Source: an uncultured Muribaculaceae bacterium
Lineage (GTDB): Bacteria; Bacteroidota; Bacteroidia; Bacteroidales; Muribaculaceae
Length of the DNA: 41,923 bases
NCBI GenBank assembly: GCA_910579675.1
Contig: CAJTUF010000011.1
Location: 1-41,923 of the forward strand
Reading direction: 5' to 3'
Within the stretch, counting starts at the first letter, position 1. Every line of letters starts with the position of its first letter. This document shows, piece after piece, positions 1 through 9,058 of the stretch. The notes below the pieces were generated by a model. The model ran no database searches and was not told the origin of the DNA. It saw only the letters and a program-made list of their open reading frames with translations. The position numbers were made by a program, and so were the translations under genes.

Positions 1-1331
<1,331 letters not shown>

Positions 1332-1626
1332 TGTTTATATATTTCTATATATTTCCGTTTGTTGTTTGTGTCGCTCGGGTGTCTCTTTCGAGACCGGCCT
1401 TCCGACTCATCTTCACTCGCGGTATCGAATTGTCGCTTTCCTCAGTTTAGGATGACTCGCAGATTATTGTAGTAGTGTCGTTTTACCTTTGGTGGATTGA
1501 CAGAGACAATCTCAGTCATGACTTGCATGACTCTTTTGCTCTTGTACTACTTCGTCGAAATTGCAAGTATTTCAATGTTCTCTCGTTCCGGTGCCGACCG
1601 TCAGGCGGTCGGAGTGAAACGCGGTG
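1332..1626 (-). other. rRNA operon leader
   Basis: About 300 bp between the 16S 5' end and the nearer of the two promoters, with no credible gene on either strand. It should be transcribed as the 5' leader of the pre-rRNA. A plus-strand TACCTTTG at 1484-1491 has no TTG at the right distance and is not treated as a promoter. Beyond the promoters, 1796-2134 is AT-rich, contains upstream sequence for P1 and the leader of the HdeD-like gene, and shows no further gene. Confidence 0.7.
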
Positions 1627-1657
1627 CAAAGTTACAACCTTTTTTTGAGACCGCCAA
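1627..1657 (-). promoter_or_regulatory. rRNA promoter P2 (proximal), -33/-7 type
   Basis: On the minus strand a TTG (complement of 1655-1657) and TAACTTTG (complement of 1627-1634) are separated by exactly 20 bp. This matches the Bacteroidota housekeeping consensus TTG-N19-21-TAnnTTTG. Just upstream (1658-1680) are A-tracts on the sense strand that resemble an UP element. Transcription should start near 1623 and run into 16S. Confidence 0.8.
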
Positions 1658-1764
1658 ATTTTTTTGAGATTTTTTTTGAACCTCTCAGCGATGTCTCGCG
1701 TTTTACCGGATTGCCTTCGGGCTTCGTTTGCGCTGCTTTTAGCGTCTCTCCCGAAAAGCGAGTG

Positions 1765-1795
1765 CAAAGGTAGAGACTTTTCCGTTATCCACCAA
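1765..1795 (-). promoter_or_regulatory. rRNA promoter P1 (distal), -33/-7 type
   Basis: On the minus strand a TTG (complement of 1793-1795) lies 20 bp from TACCTTTG (complement of 1765-1772), a perfect match to the Bacteroidota consensus. It has the same geometry as the second copy 138 bp downstream, so the 16S gene has tandem promoters. Upstream sequence (1800-1870) is strongly AT-rich. Start expected near 1761. Confidence 0.8.
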
Positions 1796-2134
1796 ATATC
1801 CGAACCAAAAAGTTCGCAATTTAATATTCGTTAACAATTATATACCCCTTACACCTTATTTATTATATATAGGGCCACACAAAAGCACGCCAGAGCCCAT
1901 AAAAGGCAACCCAAACCACTTATGCCGGAAATAGCCCTCCTCAGACCCAAATCGCCCCGAAACACCCCTCGATTTTTTTCACCATCGACAAAAAAAATCA
2001 CAGTTTCACCCCTCATCGCTCTCTTTTTAAAAAAACATTATATACCGAAGTGGATCACGGTCAACATTACAGCGCCCGCCAATGTTATGATTATAAAAAA
2101 GAGAATCAACAACAACATTAAATATATTCACATC

Positions 2135-2695
2135 ATGAAACCTCTTGTCAACCTCAATTACTTTGGTCGTAGCAAAGCCTGGTGGGTAGTGCTTCTCATC
2201 GGCATACTTATGGTGCTTTGCGGATTTGCCTATTGGTTCTGGCCCCAACCAGCCTATGCAGTAGCATCGCAGATATTCGGCTGGCTCCTTGTGCTCGCCG
2301 GCATAGTCCAATTATGCGCCGCCGCCGGCCCTAACCGCGGAAAAGGCTGGGGATGGTGGATAGCCGGTGGCGTCATCGACATGTTTATCGGCTTCCTCAT
2401 GGTGCAGAGCATCATCATCTCAGAGGCCGTATTTCCCTACTTTGTCGCCATGATATTCCTATACTGGGGAATCAGCGCAATATGCTCAGCTGTACACAAC
2501 AACGAAAATGGTCACAAATACTGGTGGCTCTACCTTGTAAACGGCATACTGCTTCTCCTGATCGGATTTTTCCTTGTTCAGGCCGGATGGGTAGGCGACA
2601 TGATGATGGTAAGCTTCCTGACCTCACTGGCATTTATCTACTGGGGTTTCTCCATAGCAATGTTCAGCTACGACATGCGCCCAGTCAAAGAATGA
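2135..2695 (+). CDS. HdeD family (DUF308) integral membrane protein
   Basis: A 186-residue protein with six hydrophobic segments in three pairs (about residues 15-35, 42-65, 73-92, 98-120, 128-148, 153-175), the layout of HdeD/DUF308 inner-membrane proteins. Repeated small-residue/aromatic patterns such as FLYWGISAI and FIYWGFSIA are typical of the family's internal repeats. E. coli HdeD is linked to acid resistance at high cell density; a role here is only inferred. The frame is open back to an ATG at 1922, but that would add 71 low-complexity residues from AT-rich DNA, so the ATG at 2135 followed by KPLVNL is preferred. A strong terminator follows, so it appears monocistronic. Confidence 0.8.
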   Translation: MKPLVNLNYFGRSKAWWVVLLIGILMVLCGFAYWFWPQPAYAVASQIFGWLLVLAGIVQLCAAAGPNRGKGWGWWIAGGVIDMFIGFLMVQSIIISEAVFPYFVAMIFLYWGISAICSAVHNNENGHKYWWLYLVNGILLLLIGFFLVQAGWVGDMMMVSFLTSLAFIYWGFSIAMFSYDMRPVKE

Positions 2696-2761
2696 CATGC
2701 CACCAGCCCCGCGCCATTTCTGTCGGCCAATGACCACACAAACGGTTTGACCAAGATATAG

Positions 2762-2800
2762 AAAAATTAGCAGGTGCTATGCAGGCACCTGTTAATTTTT
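2762..2800 (+). terminator. Intrinsic terminator after the HdeD-like gene
   Basis: A near-perfect 16-bp inverted repeat (AAAAATTA-g-CAGGTGC, loop TATGCAG, GCACCTG-t-TAATTTTT) with one G-U pair. The stem is A-rich on the left and T-rich on the right, so it can work in either direction. It separates the HdeD-like gene from the next transcription unit. Confidence 0.85.
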
Positions 2801-2854
2801 ATTATAGGCAAAGAAATTAATCTGCAACTGCGGGAAAAATAAAAAAGTTTTGAC

Positions 2855-2862
2855 TACCTTTG
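2855..2862 (+). promoter_or_regulatory. -7 element TACCTTTG
   Basis: A perfect TAnnTTTG match in an AT-rich stretch after the terminator, about 100 bp before the chosen start of the secreted Trp/Gly-rich protein. No TTG lies 19-21 bp upstream, so the -33 half is weak. Predicted start near 2866. Confidence 0.55.
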
Positions 2863-2958
2863 TAAATGGGGAAGAATATCCCATCGATCCGGGCCGCACC
2901 TCTCTACAGATCGGTCGGCCATAAGTCAACAACACAATCAACCAACTCTCCCATCGAT

Positions 2959-4101
2959 ATGAACATCAACCGCTTACTTATTGCAGCACTCTCTATTGCC
3001 GCCATAGCTCCGGCAGGATGGTCGCAGTCGTTTGACGACGACATCTACTACGATGCCTCAAAAGCAAAGAAAAAAGAGACAGTAGCCAAGAAGGTACGGA
3101 CAACCGAACCGGCCTCCTTCCCTGCTGCCGACACCTATGCGGGCGAACTCACTTCATCGACCCGAGATATCGACGAATATAACCGTCGCGGCATTTTTGC
3201 CGTGCCCGATTCTGTTCAGGCCGACTCTTTGGCCAAACAACTTGATGCGTCGGGCGACGCCTTTGCCAACACCCGACGAATAGAGCGATTTTACAATCCC
3301 GAAGTGGTGATTGAAAATCCCGACGCCACCGTTGCTGAGTATTACTACAGCGACCAACCTGCCGAAATCAATATCTACGTAAACAATCCCTACCCATTCT
3401 TCGGAACGGCAGCCATGTACTATGACCCATGGTTTTTCGGCCCTGGATATTACAACCCATGGTATTACGGAGGCTTCTACAACCCCTGGTCGTGGGGCTG
3501 GGGGCCGTCGTGGAGTTGGTCGTGGGGCTGGGGTCCTTCCTGGGGCTGGGGTCCTTCCTGGGGCTGGGGCCCATCGTGGGGCCCGTCGTGGGGCTGGACA
3601 CCCGGCCATCACCGTCCCATTGCCACCCGCCCGCAGCCACCCCATGGAGGCAATCATGCAGGCTCATACCGCCGCGCAGCCTCTGCTTCGGGCGGACGCT
3701 ATCTTGGCTCGGGTGGATCGGCTGGTGGCACGCGCCCATCGACCTCTTCCGGATCCAACTGGAACATAGGCAATGTAGGTACCCGTCCCGGCACTTCGTC
3801 GGGCTATCGTCCCGGAGCATCGGGCAGCAATCGTGGCGGCGGATCAGCCACAAACGCCACCGGCCGCCGGCCAGGAACTACCCTGAACAATAACCGCGGC
3901 ACCCGCAACCAGAACTCCTACAACAACCGCAACAATACCGACCGCACCTACAACCGCTCGACCCAAAACAATTCAACTTACCGTTCCAACAGTGGCGGAT
4001 CTATGGGTGGAGGGTCATTCCGCAGTGGCGGCGGTGGCGGATCATTTCGCAGCGGAGGTGGCGGAGGTGGCCATACCGGTGGCGGAGGTCGCCGCCGTTG
4101 A
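2959..4101 (+). CDS. Secreted low-complexity Trp/Gly/Pro-rich protein
   Basis: No known function. From the ATG at 2959 the protein has 380 residues and starts with a signal peptide (MNINRLLIAALSIAAI, cleavage near GWSQ/S). The frame also opens at 2866, but that start would put 31 polar residues before the signal sequence. After a charged region (about 25-130) comes a Tyr/Pro/Trp segment (PWYYGGFYNPW), then hexad-like repeats of GPSWGW (about 180-210). A Ser/Gly/Asn/Thr/Arg-rich region follows, with a C-terminal GGGGSFRSG repeat tail ending in RRR. It is probably exported to the periplasm or surface as a disordered protein. It lies 69 bp upstream of the OmpP1/FadL-type gene, likely co-transcribed. 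Confidence 0.75.
   Translation: MNINRLLIAALSIAAIAPAGWSQSFDDDIYYDASKAKKKETVAKKVRTTEPASFPAADTYAGELTSSTRDIDEYNRRGIFAVPDSVQADSLAKQLDASGDAFANTRRIERFYNPEVVIENPDATVAEYYYSDQPAEINIYVNNPYPFFGTAAMYYDPWFFGPGYYNPWYYGGFYNPWSWGWGPSWSWSWGWGPSWGWGPSWGWGPSWGPSWGWTPGHHRPIATRPQPPHGGNHAGSYRRAASASGGRYLGSGGSAGGTRPSTSSGSNWNIGNVGTRPGTSSGYRPGASGSNRGGGSATNATGRRPGTTLNNNRGTRNQNSYNNRNNTDRTYNRSTQNNSTYRSNSGGSMGGGSFRSGGGGGSFRSGGGGGGHTGGGGRRR
3486..3597 (+). repeat. G-rich 18-bp tandem repeat encoding GPSWGW
   Basis: Within the secreted protein gene, a roughly 18-bp unit built on TGGGGCTGGGG(T/C)CC(T/A)TC is repeated about five times. It gives many closely spaced GGGG runs on the coding (mRNA-like) strand. Copies are slightly diverged at third positions. 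Such a tract could vary in copy number by slippage and could form G-quadruplexes in RNA; both are inferences. Confidence 0.8.
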
Positions 4102-4170
4102 GCAGCCCGTCCACCCTACCCTATCCATAGCATCCACAAAACACCACACACCTAATAAACAAATAGAGAG

Positions 4171-5823
4171 ATGACGACACCACGTTTCATAGCCATAGCC
4201 TCTATCCTTGCTTTGGGAGTCGCCACAGCATCAGCCCAAAGCGCCGTCGATGCCTACTCCCTGTCGAGAAACGACTTCAAGGGCACAGCCCGCTTCATGT
4301 CTATGGGCGGAGCTTTCGGTGCCCTTGGAGGCGACATTTCGACCCTCAACCAAAATCCAGGCGGCATCGGCATCTATCGATCCAATGATGTGGGCATAAC
4401 CCTCGATCTGGATCTCCAACACTCGAGCACCAACACCGGTGGGCTTAAAATGACCGACAACCAGACAAAGTTTCATGTCAACAACTTCGGTTATATAGGC
4501 GCCATAAACACCGGCAGCGATGTGATACCCTTCCTCAACTTCGGAGCAAGCTATACACGAGCCAACTCATTCGACCGTCGGTTTCGCGGACGCAACGGCA
4601 ATCTGCAGGGCTCGTTTTCCAACTTCATAGCCGGGGCCACCTCGGGCGAAGGATCATATGCAGGATGGAGTCAGGCCGATCTGACCCAGATCGACAACGA
4701 TTATAATCCCTACACCGACTCGTGGGCTCCGTGGATGAGCATCCTCGCATACAACGCATATCTTATAAACCCGCAACCTGGAACCCCCGAATCGGCCAAC
4801 AAATATCAAGGTCTATGGCAGGGTGGCACCTCGGGCAACTCTGAAATGGTATATGAAGAGAAGGGTTATGTGGATGAGTACAACATCAGCTTCGGCGGCA
4901 ATGTGATGAACACCCTCTACTGGGGCCTCGGCTTCGGTATCACCGATATCAACTACACCGCCAACTCATTCTTCGACGAAGAACTGAGTCATGCCTCAAT
5001 CCCAAACTACGAAGCCACAGGAGTGGTAAACGGCGATGCATACTATGGACTCGACTCATGGAAACATATCACCGGCACCGGCTTCAACTTCAAATTGGGC
5101 GTGATAGTTAAACCGATCAACGAGCTCCGCCTCGGCCTGGCAGTCCATACCCCCACCTACTACAACCTCACACAACAGTCGTGGGCTCGGGTAGACTACA
5201 ACTACTCATCGGGCTACAATTCGAGCGCCGAAACCAACGACGGATGGAACTATCAGATCGACTGGAAGCTCCGGACACCCTGGCGCCTTATAGTATCGGT
5301 GGCCGGTGTGCTCGGAGGCAGAGCTATCATCTCGGCCGACTACGAATACCGGCCCTACCAAAACATGGCCATACGCGATGCCGACGGGAACCCCTTCACC
5401 TACTCAGGCAGCTCCACCGATTTTCTCAAAGGAGATATCGAGAGCTACTATCAGAGCAGCAACATATTGCGCGTAGGCGCCGAATATCGTCTCACTCCGG
5501 CCTGGAGTGTACGTGCCGGCGTCAACTACGAGTCGTCCCCCTCTACCAGCTATGCCCGCTCAGCCCAAGCCGACATATTTACAGAAGGCCCACAGGATTG
5601 CGGCACCATGCCCTCCTACACCATGGACAAAGCCACAACCTATCTCACCTGCGGACTCGGATATCGTTACCAGTCGTTTTATATCGATGCAGCCTATGTG
5701 TATAAAAACCAGAAAGCTGAATACCGGCCCTACACACCCAACGACTACACGGCTACCCCCGCCGCCACTGAAGTGACCGACTCCAATTCTCAGATAGTGC
5801 TTTCGATGGGCTTCAGATTCTAA
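4171..5823 (+). CDS. OmpP1/FadL/TodX family outer membrane protein
   Basis: A 550-residue outer-membrane beta-barrel of the FadL/TodX type, a family that takes up long-chain fatty acids and other hydrophobic compounds. It has a signal peptide (ASILALGVATASAQ/S), followed by ARFMSMGGAFGALGGD and NPGGIGIYRS, the Bacteroidota version of the N-terminal hatch motif with NPAG. The rest shows alternating beta-strand patterns rich in Tyr, Asn and Gly. It ends in SMGFRF with a terminal Phe, the usual barrel-assembly signal. Its actual substrate cannot be told from sequence. It follows the Trp/Gly-rich secreted protein, and a hairpin closes the unit 45 bp downstream. Confidence 0.85.
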   Translation: MTTPRFIAIASILALGVATASAQSAVDAYSLSRNDFKGTARFMSMGGAFGALGGDISTLNQNPGGIGIYRSNDVGITLDLDLQHSSTNTGGLKMTDNQTKFHVNNFGYIGAINTGSDVIPFLNFGASYTRANSFDRRFRGRNGNLQGSFSNFIAGATSGEGSYAGWSQADLTQIDNDYNPYTDSWAPWMSILAYNAYLINPQPGTPESANKYQGLWQGGTSGNSEMVYEEKGYVDEYNISFGGNVMNTLYWGLGFGITDINYTANSFFDEELSHASIPNYEATGVVNGDAYYGLDSWKHITGTGFNFKLGVIVKPINELRLGLAVHTPTYYNLTQQSWARVDYNYSSGYNSSAETNDGWNYQIDWKLRTPWRLIVSVAGVLGGRAIISADYEYRPYQNMAIRDADGNPFTYSGSSTDFLKGDIESYYQSSNILRVGAEYRLTPAWSVRAGVNYESSPSTSYARSAQADIFTEGPQDCGTMPSYTMDKATTYLTCGLGYRYQSFYIDAAYVYKNQKAEYRPYTPNDYTATPAATEVTDSNSQIVLSMGFRF

Positions 5824-5867
5824 ATCTCCCCTTATCCCAACCCCAACCCTTATAAAGTCTAAAACAG

Positions 5868-5905
5868 TCAGAGGCCCCGCCATCCATTCAGGCGAGGGCC
5901 TCTGA
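5868..5905 (+). terminator. Hairpin after the OmpP1/FadL gene
   Basis: A 10-bp perfect inverted repeat (TCAGAGGCCC ... GGGCCTCTGA), extended inward by CGCC/GGCG with one bulged base. There is no T-run after it, so it may stabilise the mRNA end or terminate inefficiently. The remaining 5906-6018 is A-rich with no gene. Confidence 0.6.
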
Positions 5906-6018
5906 TTGCACTTGGGTCTATCTCATCACAACACCGATAGCCACCTTTGTAGCGCCCTTTGTCGGGGTCGCAATAATAAAAAAAAGCGAAAAAAAACCGC
6001 CATGTCGCATAAAATTGC

Positions 6019-6026
6019 TAACTTTG
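6019..6026 (+). promoter_or_regulatory. -7 element TAACTTTG for the spt gene
   Basis: A perfect TAnnTTTG match about 90 bp upstream of the spt start, preceded by A-tracts. No TTG at -33 distance. The implied leader is about 85 nt. Confidence 0.5.
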
Positions 6027-6113
6027 CAGCCTTATTCAATCTGTTGACAAATCAAACAATATTAAGATCGCCTGTATGCCCGATGGCGCAGCAGCCGACT
6101 TAAAAGCAAATCA

Positions 6114-7301
6114 ATGAAGCCATTACAAGCCAAACTCGCCCGCTATACCGCACCGCAGGAAGCAAAGGCCGCAGGTGTTTATCCCTACTTCCGCGCCATA
6201 TCATCGGAGCAGGATCCGGAAGTGATTATCAACGGTCGCCGCGTACTGATGTTCGGTTCCAACTGCTATACGGGTCTAGTCAACGACCCACGCATCAAAG
6301 AAGCCGCTATCGAAGCTACCCGCAAATATGGCACCGGTTGCGCCGGTTCCCCCTTCCTCAACGGCACCCTTGATCTCCACAAGCAACTGGAAGCCCGCCT
6401 TGCCGAATATATAGGTAAGGAAGATGTGATGATCTACTCCACAGGCTTTGAAGTAAACCTCGGTGTAGTGTCATGTCTTACAGGCCGCGAAGACTACATT
6501 CTTTGGGACGAACAGGACCATGCCTCTATCATAGAAGGCCGTCGCCTGTCGTTCAGCCAATCGCTCAAATATCGTCACAATGACATGGAGTCGCTTGAGA
6601 AGCAACTCCAGAAGTGCGATCCCGACAAGGTCAAACTCATTGTCAGCGACAGTGTGTTTTCGATGGAAGGCGATGTGGCCAACGTTCCGGCTATGGTAGA
6701 GCTTGCCAAGAAATACAATGCCTCCGTAATGATTGACGAAGCACACGGCATAGGTGTCTTCGGCCCCGGCGGTCGTGGAGTATGTCATCACTATGGTGTG
6801 GCCGATGATGTCGATCTAATCATGGGCACCTTCTCCAAGAGCTTCGCTTCGCTTGGCGGCTTCATAGCAACCGACAAGGAGATCACCAACTTCCTCCGCC
6901 ACCATTCACGCTCCTATATCTTCACCGCCTCCATCACCCCCGCTTCCACCGCCGCAGCCCTCAAGGCCATCGACATCATGGAGCAGGAACCTGAGCGTCA
7001 GGAGCAGCTCTGGAAGCTCACCCACAAGGCCCTCGAGGGATTCCGCACCATGGGCTGCGAGATAGGCCACACTTCCACGCCTATCATCCCCCTGTTCATC
7101 CGCGACAACTTCAAGACCTTCGCAGTGACCCGCGACCTGCTTGAAGAGGGTATATTTGTCAACCCAGTGGTGTCGCCCGCCGTTGCCCCTCACGACACTC
7201 TGATCCGTTTCAGCCTCATGGCCACCCACACCGAAGCTCAGGTAGACACGGCTCTCGAGAAGATCGAGAAGATATTCCGCAAGCACGGCATCCTGAAATA
7301 A
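6114..7301 (+). CDS. spt: Serine palmitoyltransferase (alpha-oxoamine synthase)
   Basis: A 395-residue PLP enzyme of the alpha-oxoamine synthase family, condensing an amino acid with an acyl-CoA in the cytosol. Visible landmarks are the TGCAGSPFLNGT region, DEAHGIGVFG (Asp208 and His211 contact PLP) and GTFSKSFASLGGF with the Schiff-base Lys242. The 8-amino-7-oxononanoate synthase (BioF) and KBL relatives share the fold. The FSKSFASLGGF form, the length and the absence of bio genes nearby fit the Bacteroidales serine palmitoyltransferase that makes 3-ketodihydrosphingosine, the first step of sphingolipid synthesis. It is bounded by its own promoter and terminator, so it appears monocistronic. 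Confidence 0.85.
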   Translation: MKPLQAKLARYTAPQEAKAAGVYPYFRAISSEQDPEVIINGRRVLMFGSNCYTGLVNDPRIKEAAIEATRKYGTGCAGSPFLNGTLDLHKQLEARLAEYIGKEDVMIYSTGFEVNLGVVSCLTGREDYILWDEQDHASIIEGRRLSFSQSLKYRHNDMESLEKQLQKCDPDKVKLIVSDSVFSMEGDVANVPAMVELAKKYNASVMIDEAHGIGVFGPGGRGVCHHYGVADDVDLIMGTFSKSFASLGGFIATDKEITNFLRHHSRSYIFTASITPASTAAALKAIDIMEQEPERQEQLWKLTHKALEGFRTMGCEIGHTSTPIIPLFIRDNFKTFAVTRDLLEEGIFVNPVVSPAVAPHDTLIRFSLMATHTEAQVDTALEKIEKIFRKHGILK

Positions 7302-7334
7302 CCCACCGACGGTTCAATCACCCATAATACACTC

Positions 7335-7374
7335 AAGCCGGAGCGGCCTTCTATAAAGGTGCTCCGGCTTTTTT
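7335..7374 (+). terminator. Intrinsic terminator after spt
   Basis: A perfect 10-bp stem (AAGCCGGAGC / GCTCCGGCTT, 16-nt loop) followed directly by a T-run through 7374. A textbook intrinsic terminator, only 14 bp before the next start codon. Confidence 0.9.
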
Positions 7375-7388
7375 ACTGAAAGCCATTT

Positions 7389-8627
7389 ATGAAAGACATG
7401 GATAAGGAGATGCAGGATTGGGTCAGCCGACACGCATCCGACGATCCTCTGCGCCTGCGTCTGAAATACCGGGGCGACGATGCAATCGCGCAAGCGATAA
7501 TGCAGATTGAGTGCCGCCGCAAAGCAGCCTCGCGCATTCCTTTGGCCTTGCAATGCGACTCCTTCCTCTTCCCCACCTCACTCTCGGCCGAACAAGCCAC
7601 CTCAGAAGCCCTGGCATCTATCCATGCCGACATAGCAGGTTACACTCCCGGCAAGCGCCATCTCGACATGACTTGCGGTCTTGGCATCGACGCTTTTGAA
7701 GCAGCACGCAGAGGAGCCATGGTCACAGCTATCGACATCGCTCCCGAAGTGGCCGTTGCTGCCGTCCATAATGCCGAAGCTCTCGGACTCGAAAGCCGGT
7801 TTGCGGCCCTCAATGCCGATTCTTCCGTCTATATAGCGACCACGGCAGAGAGCTGGGACTCTATATTCATCGACCCGGCGCGGCGTAGCGACTCGGGCGG
7901 ACGTCTCACCCGCATATCCGATTGCCGCCCCGACGTAGGGTCGCTCCTGTCGCGGATGCTCGATCTTGCTCCCAAAATCATAATCAAGGCGTCGCCCATG
8001 CTCGACATGACAGCTCTTGCGGAGGAGCTCAATCAAGCAGCCGGAAAGAAAGGGTGCGTCACTCGGATTATAGCCGTTGGCACAGCCCGCGAATGTAAAG
8101 AGATTGTAGCCGTGGTGGAGGCCGGAGTTGAGCGCTATGCAACCGTAGAGGCTATTACTTATGATGCCTCTCAATCGCGACGCATAGACTTTAAAGTTAA
8201 TGGCAATGCAGCCCCGCCGTCGCGCCACAATCTCCCAATTGAGGGCGACCTCCTCTACGAGCCTTATCCTGCTGTGATGAAAACCATGGCATGGGGAGCC
8301 ATCGCATCGATCGATCCCTCACTGGCCCAGCTTAACCCCAACACCCATCTGTTTACATCCGGAACCGCAATTGATACATTTCCGGGCATAATGATGACAA
8401 TCGAGAGGGTGGCATCTATGGGAGGCAAGACCCTAAAAAATATTGCCAAGGAGTATCCCAAGATCAATGTTGCCACCCGCAACTTCCCTATTCAAGCCCC
8501 AGAGCTTGCCAAGCGATTGAAAATCAAAGAAGGAGGCGCCCTCAAGCTCTATGGCGCACGCTGCGGCGACAAATCCACACCGGCCATCATCGTGGCCCGG
8601 CCTCACAAAACGAGCATCCTCGGATAG
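7389..8627 (+). CDS. Class I SAM-dependent methyltransferase, PG_1098/THUMP-like type
   Basis: A 412-residue protein with an N-terminal helical part (about 1-85), a Rossmann methyltransferase core (about 90-240) and a C-terminal region of the THUMP-like kind. Motif I is LDMTCGLGIDAFEAA, the acidic residue after strand 2 is in AIDIAPE, and motif IV is FIDPARR, which resembles the DPPR-type motif of base methyltransferases acting on RNA or DNA. It resembles a Bacteroidota family typified by P. gingivalis PG_1098, whose substrate I do not know. The 3' end overlaps the convergent folK-like gene by 25 bp. Start is the first ATG after the spt terminator; the ATG at 7398 is an alternative. Confidence 0.75.
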   Translation: MKDMDKEMQDWVSRHASDDPLRLRLKYRGDDAIAQAIMQIECRRKAASRIPLALQCDSFLFPTSLSAEQATSEALASIHADIAGYTPGKRHLDMTCGLGIDAFEAARRGAMVTAIDIAPEVAVAAVHNAEALGLESRFAALNADSSVYIATTAESWDSIFIDPARRSDSGGRLTRISDCRPDVGSLLSRMLDLAPKIIIKASPMLDMTALAEELNQAAGKKGCVTRIIAVGTARECKEIVAVVEAGVERYATVEAITYDASQSRRIDFKVNGNAAPPSRHNLPIEGDLLYEPYPAVMKTMAWGAIASIDPSLAQLNPNTHLFTSGTAIDTFPGIMMTIERVASMGGKTLKNIAKEYPKINVATRNFPIQAPELAKRLKIKEGGALKLYGARCGDKSTPAIIVARPHKTSILG

Positions 8628-9058
8628 AAATAAGGACGGACATAATCGACCGGGCGCAATACCGACCTACCCACCGTCACTACATCGATATCGGCGTTGA
8701 CCAGGCCAAACTGCTTGTGTTCGCGTCGGCGCCCAAGCTCCTGCTCAAGAGCCTTGAGCGCGACCACCAGAGCCGATACATCAGCCTCGGCCAACGGTGG
8801 ACGGGGCATCCTTATCACCGCAACAGCATTAGCATAGTCAGGAATCGGCATGAGCGGCGCCCTGCGCTCCCGCATATGTATGTCGGGAGTGACAAACACC
8901 GGAGTGGCAGCCACCATACCATAGCGCGCCGACAGGATAGCCGCCGCCGTCAAGACTCGGCGGGAGGCATCGGCAGAATTGGATCCGAGCGACAATGCCG
9001 CCGTCAGATCATCGAAGCCACAGTGGTAGGTGCATTGGTCGACTGCCATATCTGCCAT
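8603..9058 (-). CDS. HPPK (FolK)-like protein with an altered catalytic motif
   Basis: A 151-residue protein resembling 6-hydroxymethyl-7,8-dihydropterin pyrophosphokinase, which makes a folate precursor from dihydropterin and ATP. The N-terminal LSLGSN motif and the Arg-rich GRRREHKQFG loop before DIDVV are present, and both Asp residues of the DxD magnesium site are kept. The usual GPRTxDxD is replaced by GLVNADID, so the conserved Pro and Arg (Arg92 in E. coli) are missing. It may be a diverged HPPK or a non-catalytic relative. It overlaps the end of aroE by 55 bp on the same strand, which implies translational coupling; the ATG at 9046 is an alternative start. It also overlaps the convergent methyltransferase gene by 25 bp. 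Confidence 0.65.
   Translation of the reverse strand: MADMAVDQCTYHCGFDDLTAALSLGSNSADASRRVLTAAAILSARYGMVAATPVFVTPDIHMRERRAPLMPIPDYANAVAVIRMPRPPLAEADVSALVVALKALEQELGRRREHKQFGLVNADIDVVTVGRSVLRPVDYVRPYFYPRMLVL

Noticed and set aside
1484..1491. Plus-strand TACCTTTG in the rRNA leader
   Set aside because: The nearest TTG is 14 bp away and there is no gene to drive for 600 bp.
3154..3893. Frames of 115-167 residues overlapping the Trp/Gly-rich gene on both strands
   Set aside because: They are shadows of the GC-rich repeat; the plus-strand frame has the signal peptide and the neighbour context.
8603..8627. Possible frameshift where the methyltransferase and folK-like genes overlap
   Set aside because: Both frames keep family-like C-termini, so a short convergent overlap explains the data.
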